A DNA stretch of 64,000 bases from Prevotella sp. (GTDB lineage: Bacteria > Bacteroidota > Bacteroidia > Bacteroidales > Bacteroidaceae), in contig JAEEQB010000006.1 in assembly GCA_016285075.1 (NCBI GenBank), positions 1 to 64,000 of the forward strand, read 5' to 3'. Under the pieces are notes generated by a model. That model was not told where the DNA came from, ran no database searches, and saw only the letters and a list, made by a program, of their open reading frames with translations. Position numbers and translations under genes: made by a program. Below, piece by piece: positions 30,434 through 39,390 of the stretch. How positions within the stretch are numbered: the first letter of the stretch is position 1; every line of letters starts with the position of its first letter.

Positions 30434-33400
30434 TTAGTGAGCGTTCGTAGTGCGAATGACTCTTACAACCATCCAATCCTGGTAGTTATAGTTAACCTCG
30501 TTGGTGTCGTAGTAACGACGATCCTTGAAGTAAACGTATACAGGAGCAGCAGGAGTAGACTTAGCATAGCCAGCAGTTGCGCCATCCCAGTAATCAGCAC
30601 CGTAGATCCTGTTAGAAACGAGGGTATTTACGAAGCTTGATACCTTACCTGCAGCGAGTTCACCATTACCGAATACGTAGGTGTAGTAGCAGGGGATGTA
30701 GAGGTTGAACGAGCGTACGTGAGCATCGGTGTTGCGATACCACAGCTTGTTACCACCAACATTAACAACAGCCTTATCAGTGCTTGAACCAGTGTAAGAG
30801 CTCGGAGCAGCATAGAGGTACAGACCAGCGTTCAGGCCATTACCACCCTGCAGGTGAGCATTGGTAGCGAAGCGAGAAGCAACAGGCAGAGCATTGATCT
30901 TGATGCGGTCATAGAGCTTAGAAGGATCGTAGCTATCCTTGTACTCCCACTCTACGTTAGCCTCATCCTTGAACGTTTTGTAGCCGAGAGAGTGGTTCTT
31001 GGTATCCTGATCCTCAACGCCAGCATCGGTACGGATCTCATCGAGCAGCTGCTGCGGGATGTTAATCCAGTTCCAATCTTTCTTATCCTTCTTGTAACCA
31101 TTGGTCACACCACCATAGTAATCAGCATCGAGAGCGAGCTCATAGTAGCTGCCAAGTACGTACTTGTCACCATCAGAAGCATAGTCAGTAGAGATGGTGT
31201 AAGGACGCCAATCCTCGAAGTTGAAGCTGAGCTGAGTAGAAACCTCATTGTTCAGAGCATCCTGCTTCAGGTCGTCACCCTTGTAACCAGTCATGTAAAC
31301 AGGACGGTCGCAACGGATGTTGAAGAAGCGAGTGTTGTTCGGGTCGAAGATCTCGTAGCAGCCCTCGTCGCAGATAGCGCAAGCATCAACGTCGTTGAAG
31401 GCAACCTCAACATAAGCGGTGAATGCACCATCGTACTTGCTCCAATCCATAGCCTCCTCAGGACCGAATGCTGAAGGTTCATAGTTGTTGCACTTGCTCT
31501 GGTTGTTCAGAATATCCTCAGCAATAGCGTTGTTGTGGAAGCGGAAGTAGTTGTTGTTAGGAACAGCTACAGTCGTGCTTGTGGTCAGAACCAGATCCTC
31601 ACGGTTAGCACCCCAGTTAGCCTTATCAGTCAGCTGACAGATCTCAACGGGCTCAGTGTAGATAACCTCGGTAATCGGGTTGTAACCCATGCCACTCAGG
31701 CCACCGCTCTTGAATACATCGTTAGGAATGTTGTAGCCAACCTCGCGGATAGCAACGATGACGTTACCACGCTCAACAGGACCAACAAAGCCATACAGAC
31801 TCTTCACATCCTCATTAAGAGCATCGTGAGTACCATCAGTCCAAAGTTTAGAAGCTGAACCAGAGGTGAACTGCTGATACAGAGCCTTACCATAGTTACG
31901 AACCTCCTGCAAGTCAAGCTTACGCTTAATCTCCCAAGTGTAGATCTTGTTAGTAGCGAAGTCCTTATTAGCAAGAGTCAGAGTGTACTTCTTACCACTG
32001 TGGCCACGTACCTGCCATACCTTCACAGCGTGTGTACGACCGTTGTTGGTGTAGCGGAATGTGTCAGCCTGAGCACGAGAGTCGAATCTCTGAGTGTTCG
32101 TTACATAGTAAGCATCGAACTCAGCATTCTTCTTAGAAGTGCTAGGATAGGTGAAGTAGAACGATACACGATCCTGAGTCAGGTTGGTGGTCTCAGCATT
32201 ACCCTCGATGTTGCCAGTGAAGCCAGGATACATAGCCAGGTTGTAACCACTGTTCTTCACAAGGTTGGTGAACTGGATACCCCAATTCTTACCCTGTACG
32301 AAGTAGATAGACATATCCTGGATGTAGTCGTTCTCATTCAGAACGGTGTAGCCAGTCTTCTGGATCGGAGTGTTAACGTGAACCTCAGCAACAGGATCAT
32401 TCGTGGTCTTAGCAGCGAGATCAGCCTTAGAAACGTGATCCTCCTTATTATACTTGTACCAGTAAGCAGCATCGTGGTTAGTCATCTCACCAGCAGCCCA
32501 CAGGAGCTTACCAGCGGGGATGTACAGACGTACATAGATAGGATTAGCGTTGATACCGTTACGAGGTATGAACTTCACATAGGTATCGATGGTCTGAGTA
32601 GACTTACCGTCAGGACCAACACCGGCGATGTACTCAATGTAACGCTCGTCAGCCTGCGGAGTAGAAACAGAACCGTTGATATAGGTGTGAGCATTAGCGT
32701 TGTTCGTGCAACCGAGAACCCAGAACAGAACGTTCTGCTGCTTAGCCAGGATGTCGTTCAGGCCAAGGAAGGTGATGCCAGGATTGTCAGAGGTAGTACC
32801 AACCCAACCAGTGTAGCCAACATAACCAGCGAATGCACGATAGTAAGCCTTTGCGAACTCGATGTTCTGCAGAACAGCCTGCTCAAGAGTCAGACCACCA
32901 GTCTTATAGGTAGCCTCAAGCTCCTTCACATATGTAGCCTCATCATAGAACTTGTCGTTCATGCGGATGTAACGCTTAGCACCCAGATAACCAGGATTCA
33001 TCTCCAGCATGTACATCTGATCGAACTGAGCCTTAGAGAGCTTCAGCTCCTTACCGGTCTTGTCGCCAAAAGGATGAACCTTGTCGAGGATGTAACGCTC
33101 CATCTGTGACCAGCTAGCAGCAGCAAGGCCAGAGAATACGGTACCAGCGGTGGTGCTGATGCAACCCATGAATACGGGCTGGCTGTCAGGATTCAGAGCG
33201 AACTCAACGAATTCGGGCTTCTCGAGCTGACGAACGATGCGGAACTTCACATAACCCTTCAACAGGATGTGATCCTCACCGAGGTAGTCACGGTTAACGA
33301 GCATAACACGAACGATAGGCTCACGACCGATACAAGAAACATCACCAACCTCAGAAGTTGTAACGCCAGTCTCGGGATCAACAACCTTAGCAACGATGGT

Positions 33401-35968
33401 GTTACCAGTGAATGCATTAGCTTCCTCAGGAACGATACCCTCGCTGTTACCATAGCGGGTAGTCCACTTACGATCGGTATTGATCAGAGTAGCGTGTGCG
33501 CTCTGAGAATCCTCGTACTTGTCGCTGTACCAGTCAACGAGTGCATACTCGAAGCGGAGACCGAGCTCCTCGAGCTGCTCCTGTGTCAGAGGCATGTCGC
33601 GGCTGAACATGGTGCCGAAGCGATAAGCGTGAGCCTCAATGAAGTTGTCGAGGTTGATACCCTGCTCATCATCGTAAACGAGCTGGTGAGTAGCAGCACC
33701 GTCGATAGCCTCCTGTACAGAACGATAGAGGTGGTTACGCTCAACCATGTTGTGATCCATAGTGCTCCAAGAGGGAGCGAGGTTCAGCTCAGGAGCGTTG
33801 TCAGCCAAAGCAAGCAGCTGGATGAACGACGGAGTGATAGCAGCATAGTCAGAAGTAATAGCACGAGTCTCACCATTCACCTGACCAGTAATCTGAAGAG
33901 CAGCGAACGGCATCTTGAATGAAAGCTCGTTCAGGCCAGTGTCATAGCCGTCAACGGGGAATGCCTCCTTGTTCCAAGCGTTGTCGAAGTTCACGCCAGT
34001 AGCGGCATAAACAGCACCCTTGTCATAAGCACCGTAGTTGACAGAGCCAATCTCAGAGCCGTAACCCTCCTGATTCAGATAGTGAGCAGCAGAACCTACA
34101 CCATTGCGGGCGTCATAGGCCTGGATGATGTTACGTGCCCAAGAGTTCAGGTAGTTCTGGAGGTTCAGGTGGAACGGAACGTTCAGGATACCAGTCTCAG
34201 CATTGTAGTACTTCTGCAGATTGGTGAACACGGGCTTGGTGAGCTCCTTGTCCTGATACAGCATGTTCTCAGGCTCGTTGATAGCGTCACGAGTAGCGAG
34301 AGTCATGTAAGGATAGTTCATGTAGAACTTAGCCTCCAGATCCTGCAGGTTAGCCGATGTCGGGTTGATGTGATAGCAAGCGTGTCCGAGAGGAATGATA
34401 TCCACATAACGGAAGTAGTTGTAAGCGAAGTTGCCGTTGAAGAGCACACCGCTCTGATTGTCCCAATAAGAATAGGTATCGCTGAGCGAACCGAGCTTAG
34501 CAGGCAGGAAGTTCTCCAGACCGTCGGGCCAGTGAATAGCCTCCTCAGTTGTAGAAACCTGACCCTTCAGGTTCACCCACTGCTCGAACTCGTCACCACG
34601 ACTCCACTCAGAAGCCTTAGAGAGCTGTACCCAGGGCTTGCCAAGAGCAGCAGCCTCAGCGGGATCAACCTGCTTGAGGTCCTTGTTGCCAGGAGTGCCA
34701 TTGGGGAAGTAAGCAGAAGAGAGGTAACCCTTCTCGTTCATGTTGGGGCATACATTCGGATTCAGGAAGATCTCAGGCTGACGAACCACCATGGGGAGGT
34801 CGATAGCCTCGATACCACCGAGATAGTAAGCGGGCTTCAGCACGATGCTGCTCAGACCCTTCTCAACGAGGAAGTTAAGAACTGAGATAGCCTCAGAGGT
34901 GAAACCAGTAGCCTTCTGAATCTCAGAACGGAGCGTGTTCTCAGAAGCCTGAATCATAGTCTGAACCTGACCTACAGTTGTAGCAGCTTCGATATCACGC
35001 TGCATTTGAGCCCAGTCAATAGCCTCCAGAGCGGTTACACGACCCTGCAGAGCGGCAATAGCAGAAACGATTGACTCGTTAGAGCCAGGCATGTTACCTT
35101 TAATAACATCAATCTGGTCCTGCAGATCTTTATTCTGTTTACCGAACTGTTCTTCCAGAGCCTTCAGACCATTTTCGAAAGCGGTCTTGTTGTTCTTCAC
35201 AACATCTTCCAGAGAAGCAACTGCGTTAGCCAGCTTGTTCAGCTCGCTGTTATCAGCCTTACCAGAGAGAGCCTTGGTCAGCTCGTCAATCAGACCCTTC
35301 TGAATGTCGATGTTCTTGTTAGCGGTCTTAGCAGCCTCGAGAGCGTCGTCAGCAGACTTCTTCACACCCTCAATCTGACCAGGCAGCACAGCGAGCTTCT
35401 CGTTGATGGTGCTGATCTGGTTGGTGAACTGCTGTGAGAGTTCAGCCAGCTCGGCCTTGTCAACCTTGCCAGCGATCAGAGTCTTCAGACCCTCGATGGC
35501 CTCGTTGATAACGTCCAACTGAGCCTTCTTGGCACAAATCTCATCCAAATCCTTGATAGCCTCTCTCATTGCATCTGTGGTCACATAACCCTGACTGGTT
35601 ACGAAAACCTCAGTAGCAAAGCCTTTGCCATCCACCCAAGTAGTGGTAGCATAGCCCTGACTCGTCACCCAGTCCTTCGTAGCATGAGTAGCTGCAGTGG
35701 TCTGCAGGTTCGAGAGGCTACTCTGCAAGCTCTGGATTTCAGTCTGCAGATTTTTAATCTGATTGTCGAAGTTGCTCTTTGCAGAACTCAAGTCGCTAGT
35801 CAAAGACGACTGTGCTCCCTGCAGAGTAGCAAGCTGAGACTGTAAGGCTGCGATGGCATCAGTGTTCTTGTTGATGTCGTCATCGTAATCCTTACAAGAC
35901 GTAAACATACTCATAGAAGCTATGAAGAAAGCTCCCATAAGCAGAGTACTAAATAATCTTTTTTTCAT
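30434..35968 (-). CDS. Giant surface lipoprotein, 1844 residues
   Basis: An exported lipoprotein: signal peptide MKKRLFSTLLMGAFFIASMS with lipobox FTSC (Cys near residue 25), then the acidic KDYDDDI. Residues ~30-370 form a long coiled-coil stalk (NTDAIAALQSQLATLQGAQS; repeated KADxxEL units), interrupted at ~95-135 by SQGYATTTWVDGKGFATEVF-type repeats that resemble phage-fibre or trimeric stalk repeats. The remaining ~1450 residues are Tyr/Asn-rich, beta-type and of no family I can name. No C-terminal sorting tail is visible; the lipid anchor probably holds it at the cell surface. Codon choice is extremely narrow, which suggests very high expression, as for a surface-layer-like or major fibre protein. 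It has its own promoter (36070-36101), a ~95-base leader and a hairpin after the stop. Spurious long frames opposite it are a by-product of codon bias. Confidence 0.85.
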   Translation of the reverse strand: MKKRLFSTLLMGAFFIASMSMFTSCKDYDDDINKNTDAIAALQSQLATLQGAQSSLTSDLSSAKSNFDNQIKNLQTEIQSLQSSLSNLQTTAATHATKDWVTSQGYATTTWVDGKGFATEVFVTSQGYVTTDAMREAIKDLDEICAKKAQLDVINEAIEGLKTLIAGKVDKAELAELSQQFTNQISTINEKLAVLPGQIEGVKKSADDALEAAKTANKNIDIQKGLIDELTKALSGKADNSELNKLANAVASLEDVVKNNKTAFENGLKALEEQFGKQNKDLQDQIDVIKGNMPGSNESIVSAIAALQGRVTALEAIDWAQMQRDIEAATTVGQVQTMIQASENTLRSEIQKATGFTSEAISVLNFLVEKGLSSIVLKPAYYLGGIEAIDLPMVVRQPEIFLNPNVCPNMNEKGYLSSAYFPNGTPGNKDLKQVDPAEAAALGKPWVQLSKASEWSRGDEFEQWVNLKGQVSTTEEAIHWPDGLENFLPAKLGSLSDTYSYWDNQSGVLFNGNFAYNYFRYVDIIPLGHACYHINPTSANLQDLEAKFYMNYPYMTLATRDAINEPENMLYQDKELTKPVFTNLQKYYNAETGILNVPFHLNLQNYLNSWARNIIQAYDARNGVGSAAHYLNQEGYGSEIGSVNYGAYDKGAVYAATGVNFDNAWNKEAFPVDGYDTGLNELSFKMPFAALQITGQVNGETRAITSDYAAITPSFIQLLALADNAPELNLAPSWSTMDHNMVERNHLYRSVQEAIDGAATHQLVYDDEQGINLDNFIEAHAYRFGTMFSRDMPLTQEQLEELGLRFEYALVDWYSDKYEDSQSAHATLINTDRKWTTRYGNSEGIVPEEANAFTGNTIVAKVVDPETGVTTSEVGDVSCIGREPIVRVMLVNRDYLGEDHILLKGYVKFRIVRQLEKPEFVEFALNPDSQPVFMGCISTTAGTVFSGLAAASWSQMERYILDKVHPFGDKTGKELKLSKAQFDQMYMLEMNPGYLGAKRYIRMNDKFYDEATYVKELEATYKTGGLTLEQAVLQNIEFAKAYYRAFAGYVGYTGWVGTTSDNPGITFLGLNDILAKQQNVLFWVLGCTNNANAHTYINGSVSTPQADERYIEYIAGVGPDGKSTQTIDTYVKFIPRNGINANPIYVRLYIPAGKLLWAAGEMTNHDAAYWYKYNKEDHVSKADLAAKTTNDPVAEVHVNTPIQKTGYTVLNENDYIQDMSIYFVQGKNWGIQFTNLVKNSGYNLAMYPGFTGNIEGNAETTNLTQDRVSFYFTYPSTSKKNAEFDAYYVTNTQRFDSRAQADTFRYTNNGRTHAVKVWQVRGHSGKKYTLTLANKDFATNKIYTWEIKRKLDLQEVRNYGKALYQQFTSGSASKLWTDGTHDALNEDVKSLYGFVGPVERGNVIVAIREVGYNIPNDVFKSGGLSGMGYNPITEVIYTEPVEICQLTDKANWGANREDLVLTTSTTVAVPNNNYFRFHNNAIAEDILNNQSKCNNYEPSAFGPEEAMDWSKYDGAFTAYVEVAFNDVDACAICDEGCYEIFDPNNTRFFNIRCDRPVYMTGYKGDDLKQDALNNEVSTQLSFNFEDWRPYTISTDYASDGDKYVLGSYYELALDADYYGGVTNGYKKDKKDWNWINIPQQLLDEIRTDAGVEDQDTKNHSLGYKTFKDEANVEWEYKDSYDPSKLYDRIKINALPVASRFATNAHLQGGNGLNAGLYLYAAPSSYTGSSTDKAVVNVGGNKLWYRNTDAHVRSFNLYIPCYYTYVFGNGELAAGKVSSFVNTLVSNRIYGADYWDGATAGYAKSTPAAPVYVYFKDRRYYDTNEVNYNYQDWMVVRVIRTTNAH

Positions 35969-36069
35969 ACGATTAAAAAATTTAAATTAATAAAAAAAAC
36001 TAAATGTTGATACTTCTTTCTTTCTCTCAATTTTTCATAGCTTCCCCAGTAGGAGTCGCATTTTTGGTG

Positions 36070-36101
36070 CAAATATAGACATAAATCTGAAAACTTGCAA
36101 A
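36070..36101 (-). promoter_or_regulatory. Promoter of the giant lipoprotein gene
   Basis: TATATTTG (complement of 36070-36077) follows TTTG (complement of 36098-36101) after exactly 20 bases. The predicted leader is about 95 nucleotides. Confidence 0.8.
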
Positions 36102-36309
36102 TAAAATCGAATTTTTTTTTGTTTTTTGCGCAAAAAAATGAGCATAATCCGACTTTACACCGAATTTTTAACGTTTCGGCGGGCGTTTTTGCTTTGTTTT
36201 GTGAGGTTTATTACCATAGGCAATTCATTTTTTTAGTTTATATTTACGTTTTTTGTTTTTACCTTATTAATATATAGTGGGAAAGGGGCAGAAACCCGCT
36301 TTCAGCCTG

Positions 36310-36340
36310 CAAAGATAATGCTTTTTTTTTAACTGACAAG
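36310..36340 (-). promoter_or_regulatory. Second leftward promoter candidate upstream of the giant gene
   Basis: TATCTTTG (complement of 36310-36317) with CTTG (complement of 36337-36340) 19 bases upstream. It would produce either a longer leader or a separate short RNA. Confidence 0.5.
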
Positions 36341-36401
36341 GGTTTTTGTAACTTTTTTCATAGAAACATGCCTATTTTAGGGCGTTTCGCTAAGAAAAGG
36401 T

Positions 36402-37883
36402 TCAAAATTCTGCAGATTTGGGCGTTCTTGGGAAAGGAATGACGTCACGGATGTTCTGCATGCCAGTCACAAAGAGGATGAGCCGTTCGAAACCGAGTCC
36501 GAAACCTGCATGGGGGCAGGAGCCGTAGCGGCGGGTATCGAGATACCACCAGAGATGGGTCTGATCCATCTGGCGTCGCTCCACCTCGCTCATCAGTTTG
36601 TCGTAGCTCTCTTCACGGACGGAACCGCCAATGATCTCGCCAATCTGCGGGAAGAGCACATCGGTGCCCTGCATGGTGGGACCAGGAGCGACAGCACCCT
36701 TGTAGCCGATGCTTCCAGCCTCCTCTCCCTGAGAGGGATTGATGACGGGTTCATTCTGTTTCATGTAGAACGACTTGAATGCCCTGGGATAGTCAGTCAT
36801 GATGACAGGCTTCTTGAAATGCTCCTCCACCAGGTAGCGCTCGTGCTCGGAAGCAAGGTCATCGCCCCAGTTGCAGGGGAACTCAAATTTCCTGCCGTTT
36901 CTGATAGCCTCCTGCAAGATATTGATGCCCTCGGTATAGGGGAGGCGTACAAAGGTCTCCTTCAGCACTCCCTCCAGACGCTCGAGAAGTGTCTTGTCGA
37001 TCATCTTGTTGAGGAAGTCGAGGTCGTCCTTGCAATGCTCCAGTGCCCAACGGACACAATACTTGATGAAGTCCTCCTCCAGATCCATGAGTCCTTCCTG
37101 GTCGAGGAAGGCGACCTCAGGCTCCACCATCCAGAACTCCGCAAGGTGGCGCGGGGTATTGCTGTTCTCGGCACGGAAGGTCGGTCCGAAGGTATAGATG
37201 GCTCCCAGTGCGGTGGCGCCGAGCTCTCCCTCCAACTGTCCGGAGACGGTGAGTGAGGTCTGTTCGCCAAAGAAGTCATCGTCGTAGATGATGCGACCTT
37301 CTTCATCCTTCTTCAGGTCGTAGAGGTTCTTCGTGGTAACCTGGAACATGTTTCCTGCACCTTCACAGTCGGAAGCCGTGATGAGGGGCGTATGGAAATA
37401 GAAGAATCCATGCTCATGGAAATAGGTATGGATGGCCATTGCCATGTTGTGCCGGATCCGCATGACAGCCCCAAAGGTGTTGGTACGTAGACGGAGGTGG
37501 GCATTCTTGCGCATGGCCTCGAAGGACTGCCCTTTCTTCTGCATAGGATAGGTATTATCGCAGAGACCATAGATTTCGATCTCGCTGGCCTGGATTTCGG
37601 AAGGTTGCCCGGCAGCCGGCGACTCGACGAGTGTGCCGAGAACGCGTATGCAGGCTCCGGTGGTGACATCCTTGAGTGAAGGAGAGGTGGCAACAGCACA
37701 GCTACTGCATACAGGACAAGCGGGATCGACCACAATCTGGACGTTCTTGATGGTGGATCCATCATTGAGTGCAATGAAGTCGACGGCCTTTGAGCTGCGG
37801 TGAGTACGTACCCAGCCCATGACGGTAACTTCCGTTCCGTAGGCAGTGGACTGGAGGATATCAATAACTTTTGTACGGTTCAT
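36402..37883 (-). CDS. asnS: Asparaginyl-tRNA synthetase
   Basis: A 493-residue class IIb synthetase charging tRNA-Asn. The N-terminal OB-fold anticodon domain ([20 protein letters not shown]) is followed by the catalytic core: motif 2 [20 protein letters not shown] near residues 240-259 and motif 3 [20 protein letters not shown] near the C-terminus, ending [11 protein letters not shown]. The start at 37883 ([10 protein letters not shown]) is preferred because the upstream in-frame ATG (37925) would run across the dispersed palindrome at 37905-37923. It lies 50 bases downstream of the pseudouridine synthase gene on the same strand. Confidence 0.94.
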   Translation of the reverse strand: MNRTKVIDILQSTAYGTEVTVMGWVRTHRSSKAVDFIALNDGSTIKNVQIVVDPACPVCSSCAVATSPSLKDVTTGACIRVLGTLVESPAAGQPSEIQASEIEIYGLCDNTYPMQKKGQSFEAMRKNAHLRLRTNTFGAVMRIRHNMAMAIHTYFHEHGFFYFHTPLITASDCEGAGNMFQVTTKNLYDLKKDEEGRIIYDDDFFGEQTSLTVSGQLEGELGATALGAIYTFGPTFRAENSNTPRHLAEFWMVEPEVAFLDQEGLMDLEEDFIKYCVRWALEHCKDDLDFLNKMIDKTLLERLEGVLKETFVRLPYTEGINILQEAIRNGRKFEFPCNWGDDLASEHERYLVEEHFKKPVIMTDYPRAFKSFYMKQNEPVINPSQGEEAGSIGYKGAVAPGPTMQGTDVLFPQIGEIIGGSVREESYDKLMSEVERRQMDQTHLWWYLDTRRYGSCPHAGFGLGFERLILFVTGMQNIRDVIPFPRTPKSAEF

Positions 37884-37904
37884 TATCTGATTCTTTTTTT
37901 GTTT

Positions 37905-37923
37905 GTTGCGACTGAGTCGCAAC
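37905..37923. repeat. Dispersed palindrome, copy 1 (intergenic)
   Basis: GTTGCGACTGAGTCGCAAC is a perfect palindrome around one base, followed by ATACAGTA. Related copies are at 40412-40430, 41876-41894 and (degenerate) 49895-49918, all with AGCATAC-like flanks on the same side. Confidence 0.75.
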
Positions 37924-37933
37924 ATACAGTAAA

Positions 37934-39328
37934 CTATTCATAGGCTCCCATGCGGAGACGGTCGACCTCTTCCTCAGTGAGGTAGCGCCAGTCGCCACGA
38001 CGGAGGTTCTTCTTGGTAAGTCCCGCAAACTGTACACGGTCGAGCTTGGTGACACGGTAGCCGAGTGACTCGAAGATACGACGTACAATGCGGTTCTTTC
38101 CGGAATGGATCTCAATACCCACCTGTTTCTTGTCGTTGGGGTCAGCATACTGCACATCATCAGCATGGATCTCTCCATCTTCCAACTGAATGCCATCGGC
38201 AATGCGCTGGAGATCGTGAGCAGTTACATTCTTATCAAGATAAACGTGGTATATCTTTTTCTTGAGGTACTTAGGATGCGTAAGCTTCGAGGCGAGGTCG
38301 CCATCGTTGGTGAGCAGGAGCACGCCCGTGGTATTGCGGTCGAGACGTCCTACAGGATAGATACGCTCTGGGCATGCATTCTTGACGAGGTCCATGACGG
38401 TCTTACGCTGCTGCGGGTCATCGGAGGTAGTGACATAGTCCTTGGGCTTATTGAGAAGGACATAGACCTTTTTCTCGAGTGAGACAGGATCGTCGTGGAA
38501 ACGGATGACATCCGTACGGAGCACCTTCGTACCCAGTTCGGTGACCACCTCCCCGTTGACGGTGATGACACCAGCCTGTATGAATTCGTCGGCCTCGCGG
38601 CGGCTGCATACGCCAGCATTGGCAAGATACTTGTTCAGACGAATAGGCTCATTGGGATCGTAGTTGACTTCCTTGTACTCAATGCGCTTCTTCATGGAGT
38701 ACTTGGCGTTGGGGTCGTAGTCGGCCGTACGCTTCTTCTTGGCAAAGGGTTTTGCTCCATAGGGTTTGGCGGGATAGCCAGGATTGTAGGGTGCTGCTCC
38801 ATAAGGACGAGACTGACGGGGCTGATAGCCCCCCTGCTGACGGGGCTGATAGCCACCCTGCTGCTGCCCATAGGCACCACGCTGCTGGTAGCCACCCTGC
38901 TGCTGACGAGGTTGGTAGCCACCCTGCTGCTGACGGGGCTGGTAACCTCCCTGCTGCTGACGGGGCTGATAACCTCCCTGCTGACGGGGCTGGTAGCCTC
39001 CCTGCTGACGGGGCTGATAGCCCCCACCCTGCTGGTTATAAGTATTGCGGGGACGATAGGGGCGCTGTGGAGCCTGCTGAAGGCCTGCGCCGAATCCCTC
39101 GGGGCGGAAACCTCCTTCGTCATCGCTGCTCTGGGGCTTGTTGTAACTGGGGCGCTCGCCATAGGCACGAGTCTGCCCGGTGTGGATACGCGGACGAGGT
39201 GAACGTCCGGGTCTGAAGTCACGTTGAAAACCGCCTGCGGCGTTCTGTGACGACTGGTAGCCCTCGCGGTTGCCAGTGGTCTGCTCTGCAGACTTCTCTT
39301 CTCTCTTGTTATCGTTTTCGTATTCCAT
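37934..39328 (-). CDS. RluB/RsuA-type pseudouridine synthase with repetitive disordered N-terminus
   Basis: A 464-residue protein. Residues ~1-210 are disordered and rich in Gln, Gly, Tyr, Pro and Arg, with about nine copies of a QQGGYQPRQ unit (residues ~100-175). Residues ~228-275 are an S4 RNA-binding domain ([20 protein letters not shown]). Residues ~290-450 form the catalytic domain with [20 protein letters not shown] (catalytic Asp) and [20 protein letters not shown]. It should convert a uridine in large-subunit rRNA to pseudouridine. The N-terminal region resembles RNA-binding low-complexity domains and could promote condensation or RNA contacts. It is encoded by a minisatellite, so repeat number should vary between strains. 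It lies 62 bases downstream of purB. Confidence 0.88.
   Translation of the reverse strand: MEYENDNKREEKSAEQTTGNREGYQSSQNAAGGFQRDFRPGRSPRPRIHTGQTRAYGERPSYNKPQSSDDEGGFRPEGFGAGLQQAPQRPYRPRNTYNQQGGGYQPRQQGGYQPRQQGGYQPRQQQGGYQPRQQQGGYQPRQQQGGYQQRGAYGQQQGGYQPRQQGGYQPRQSRPYGAAPYNPGYPAKPYGAKPFAKKKRTADYDPNAKYSMKKRIEYKEVNYDPNEPIRLNKYLANAGVCSRREADEFIQAGVITVNGEVVTELGTKVLRTDVIRFHDDPVSLEKKVYVLLNKPKDYVTTSDDPQQRKTVMDLVKNACPERIYPVGRLDRNTTGVLLLTNDGDLASKLTHPKYLKKKIYHVYLDKNVTAHDLQRIADGIQLEDGEIHADDVQYADPNDKKQVGIEIHSGKNRIVRRIFESLGYRVTKLDRVQFAGLTKKNLRRGDWRYLTEEEVDRLRMGAYE
38810..39030. repeat. Coding minisatellite (QGGYQPRQ) in the pseudouridine synthase gene
   Basis: Units of about 24-27 bases built on CTGCTGACGGGGCTGGTAGC (plus strand) are repeated about nine times with little divergence. 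All are in frame. Confidence 0.8.
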
Positions 39329-39390
39329 ATTATTATAAATAATGTATAATCTATAATGAAGTTATCACTATGTGTTGAAGTCACCAAAGG

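Larger units (their letters stand above)
35969..36401. other. 433-base gap between asnS and the giant lipoprotein gene
   Basis: This AT-rich gap contains two leftward promoter candidates (36070-36101 and 36310-36340, listed separately) and a ~95-base leader for the giant gene. Between the two promoters no substantial gene is seen. The RNA from the distal promoter would begin with a short hairpin (GAAAG/CTTTC and GGG/CCC, 36282-36304) and contain only tiny frames, for example a 20-codon one beginning MVINLTKQSKN. Confidence 0.5.

Noticed and set aside
30854..34885. Long open frames on the plus strand opposite the giant lipoprotein gene (e.g. 30854-31474, 32000-33109, 33269-33922, 34082-34885)
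   Set aside because: They are rich in Ser/Val/Leu/Ile in the pattern expected from reversing a strongly codon-biased gene. They have no domains, no promoters, and no plausible N-termini.
36095..36277. 60-residue plus-strand frame in the asnS-giant gene gap
   Set aside because: It is Phe/Tyr/Ile-rich because of T-rich DNA, runs against both neighbouring promoters, and has no ribosome binding site.
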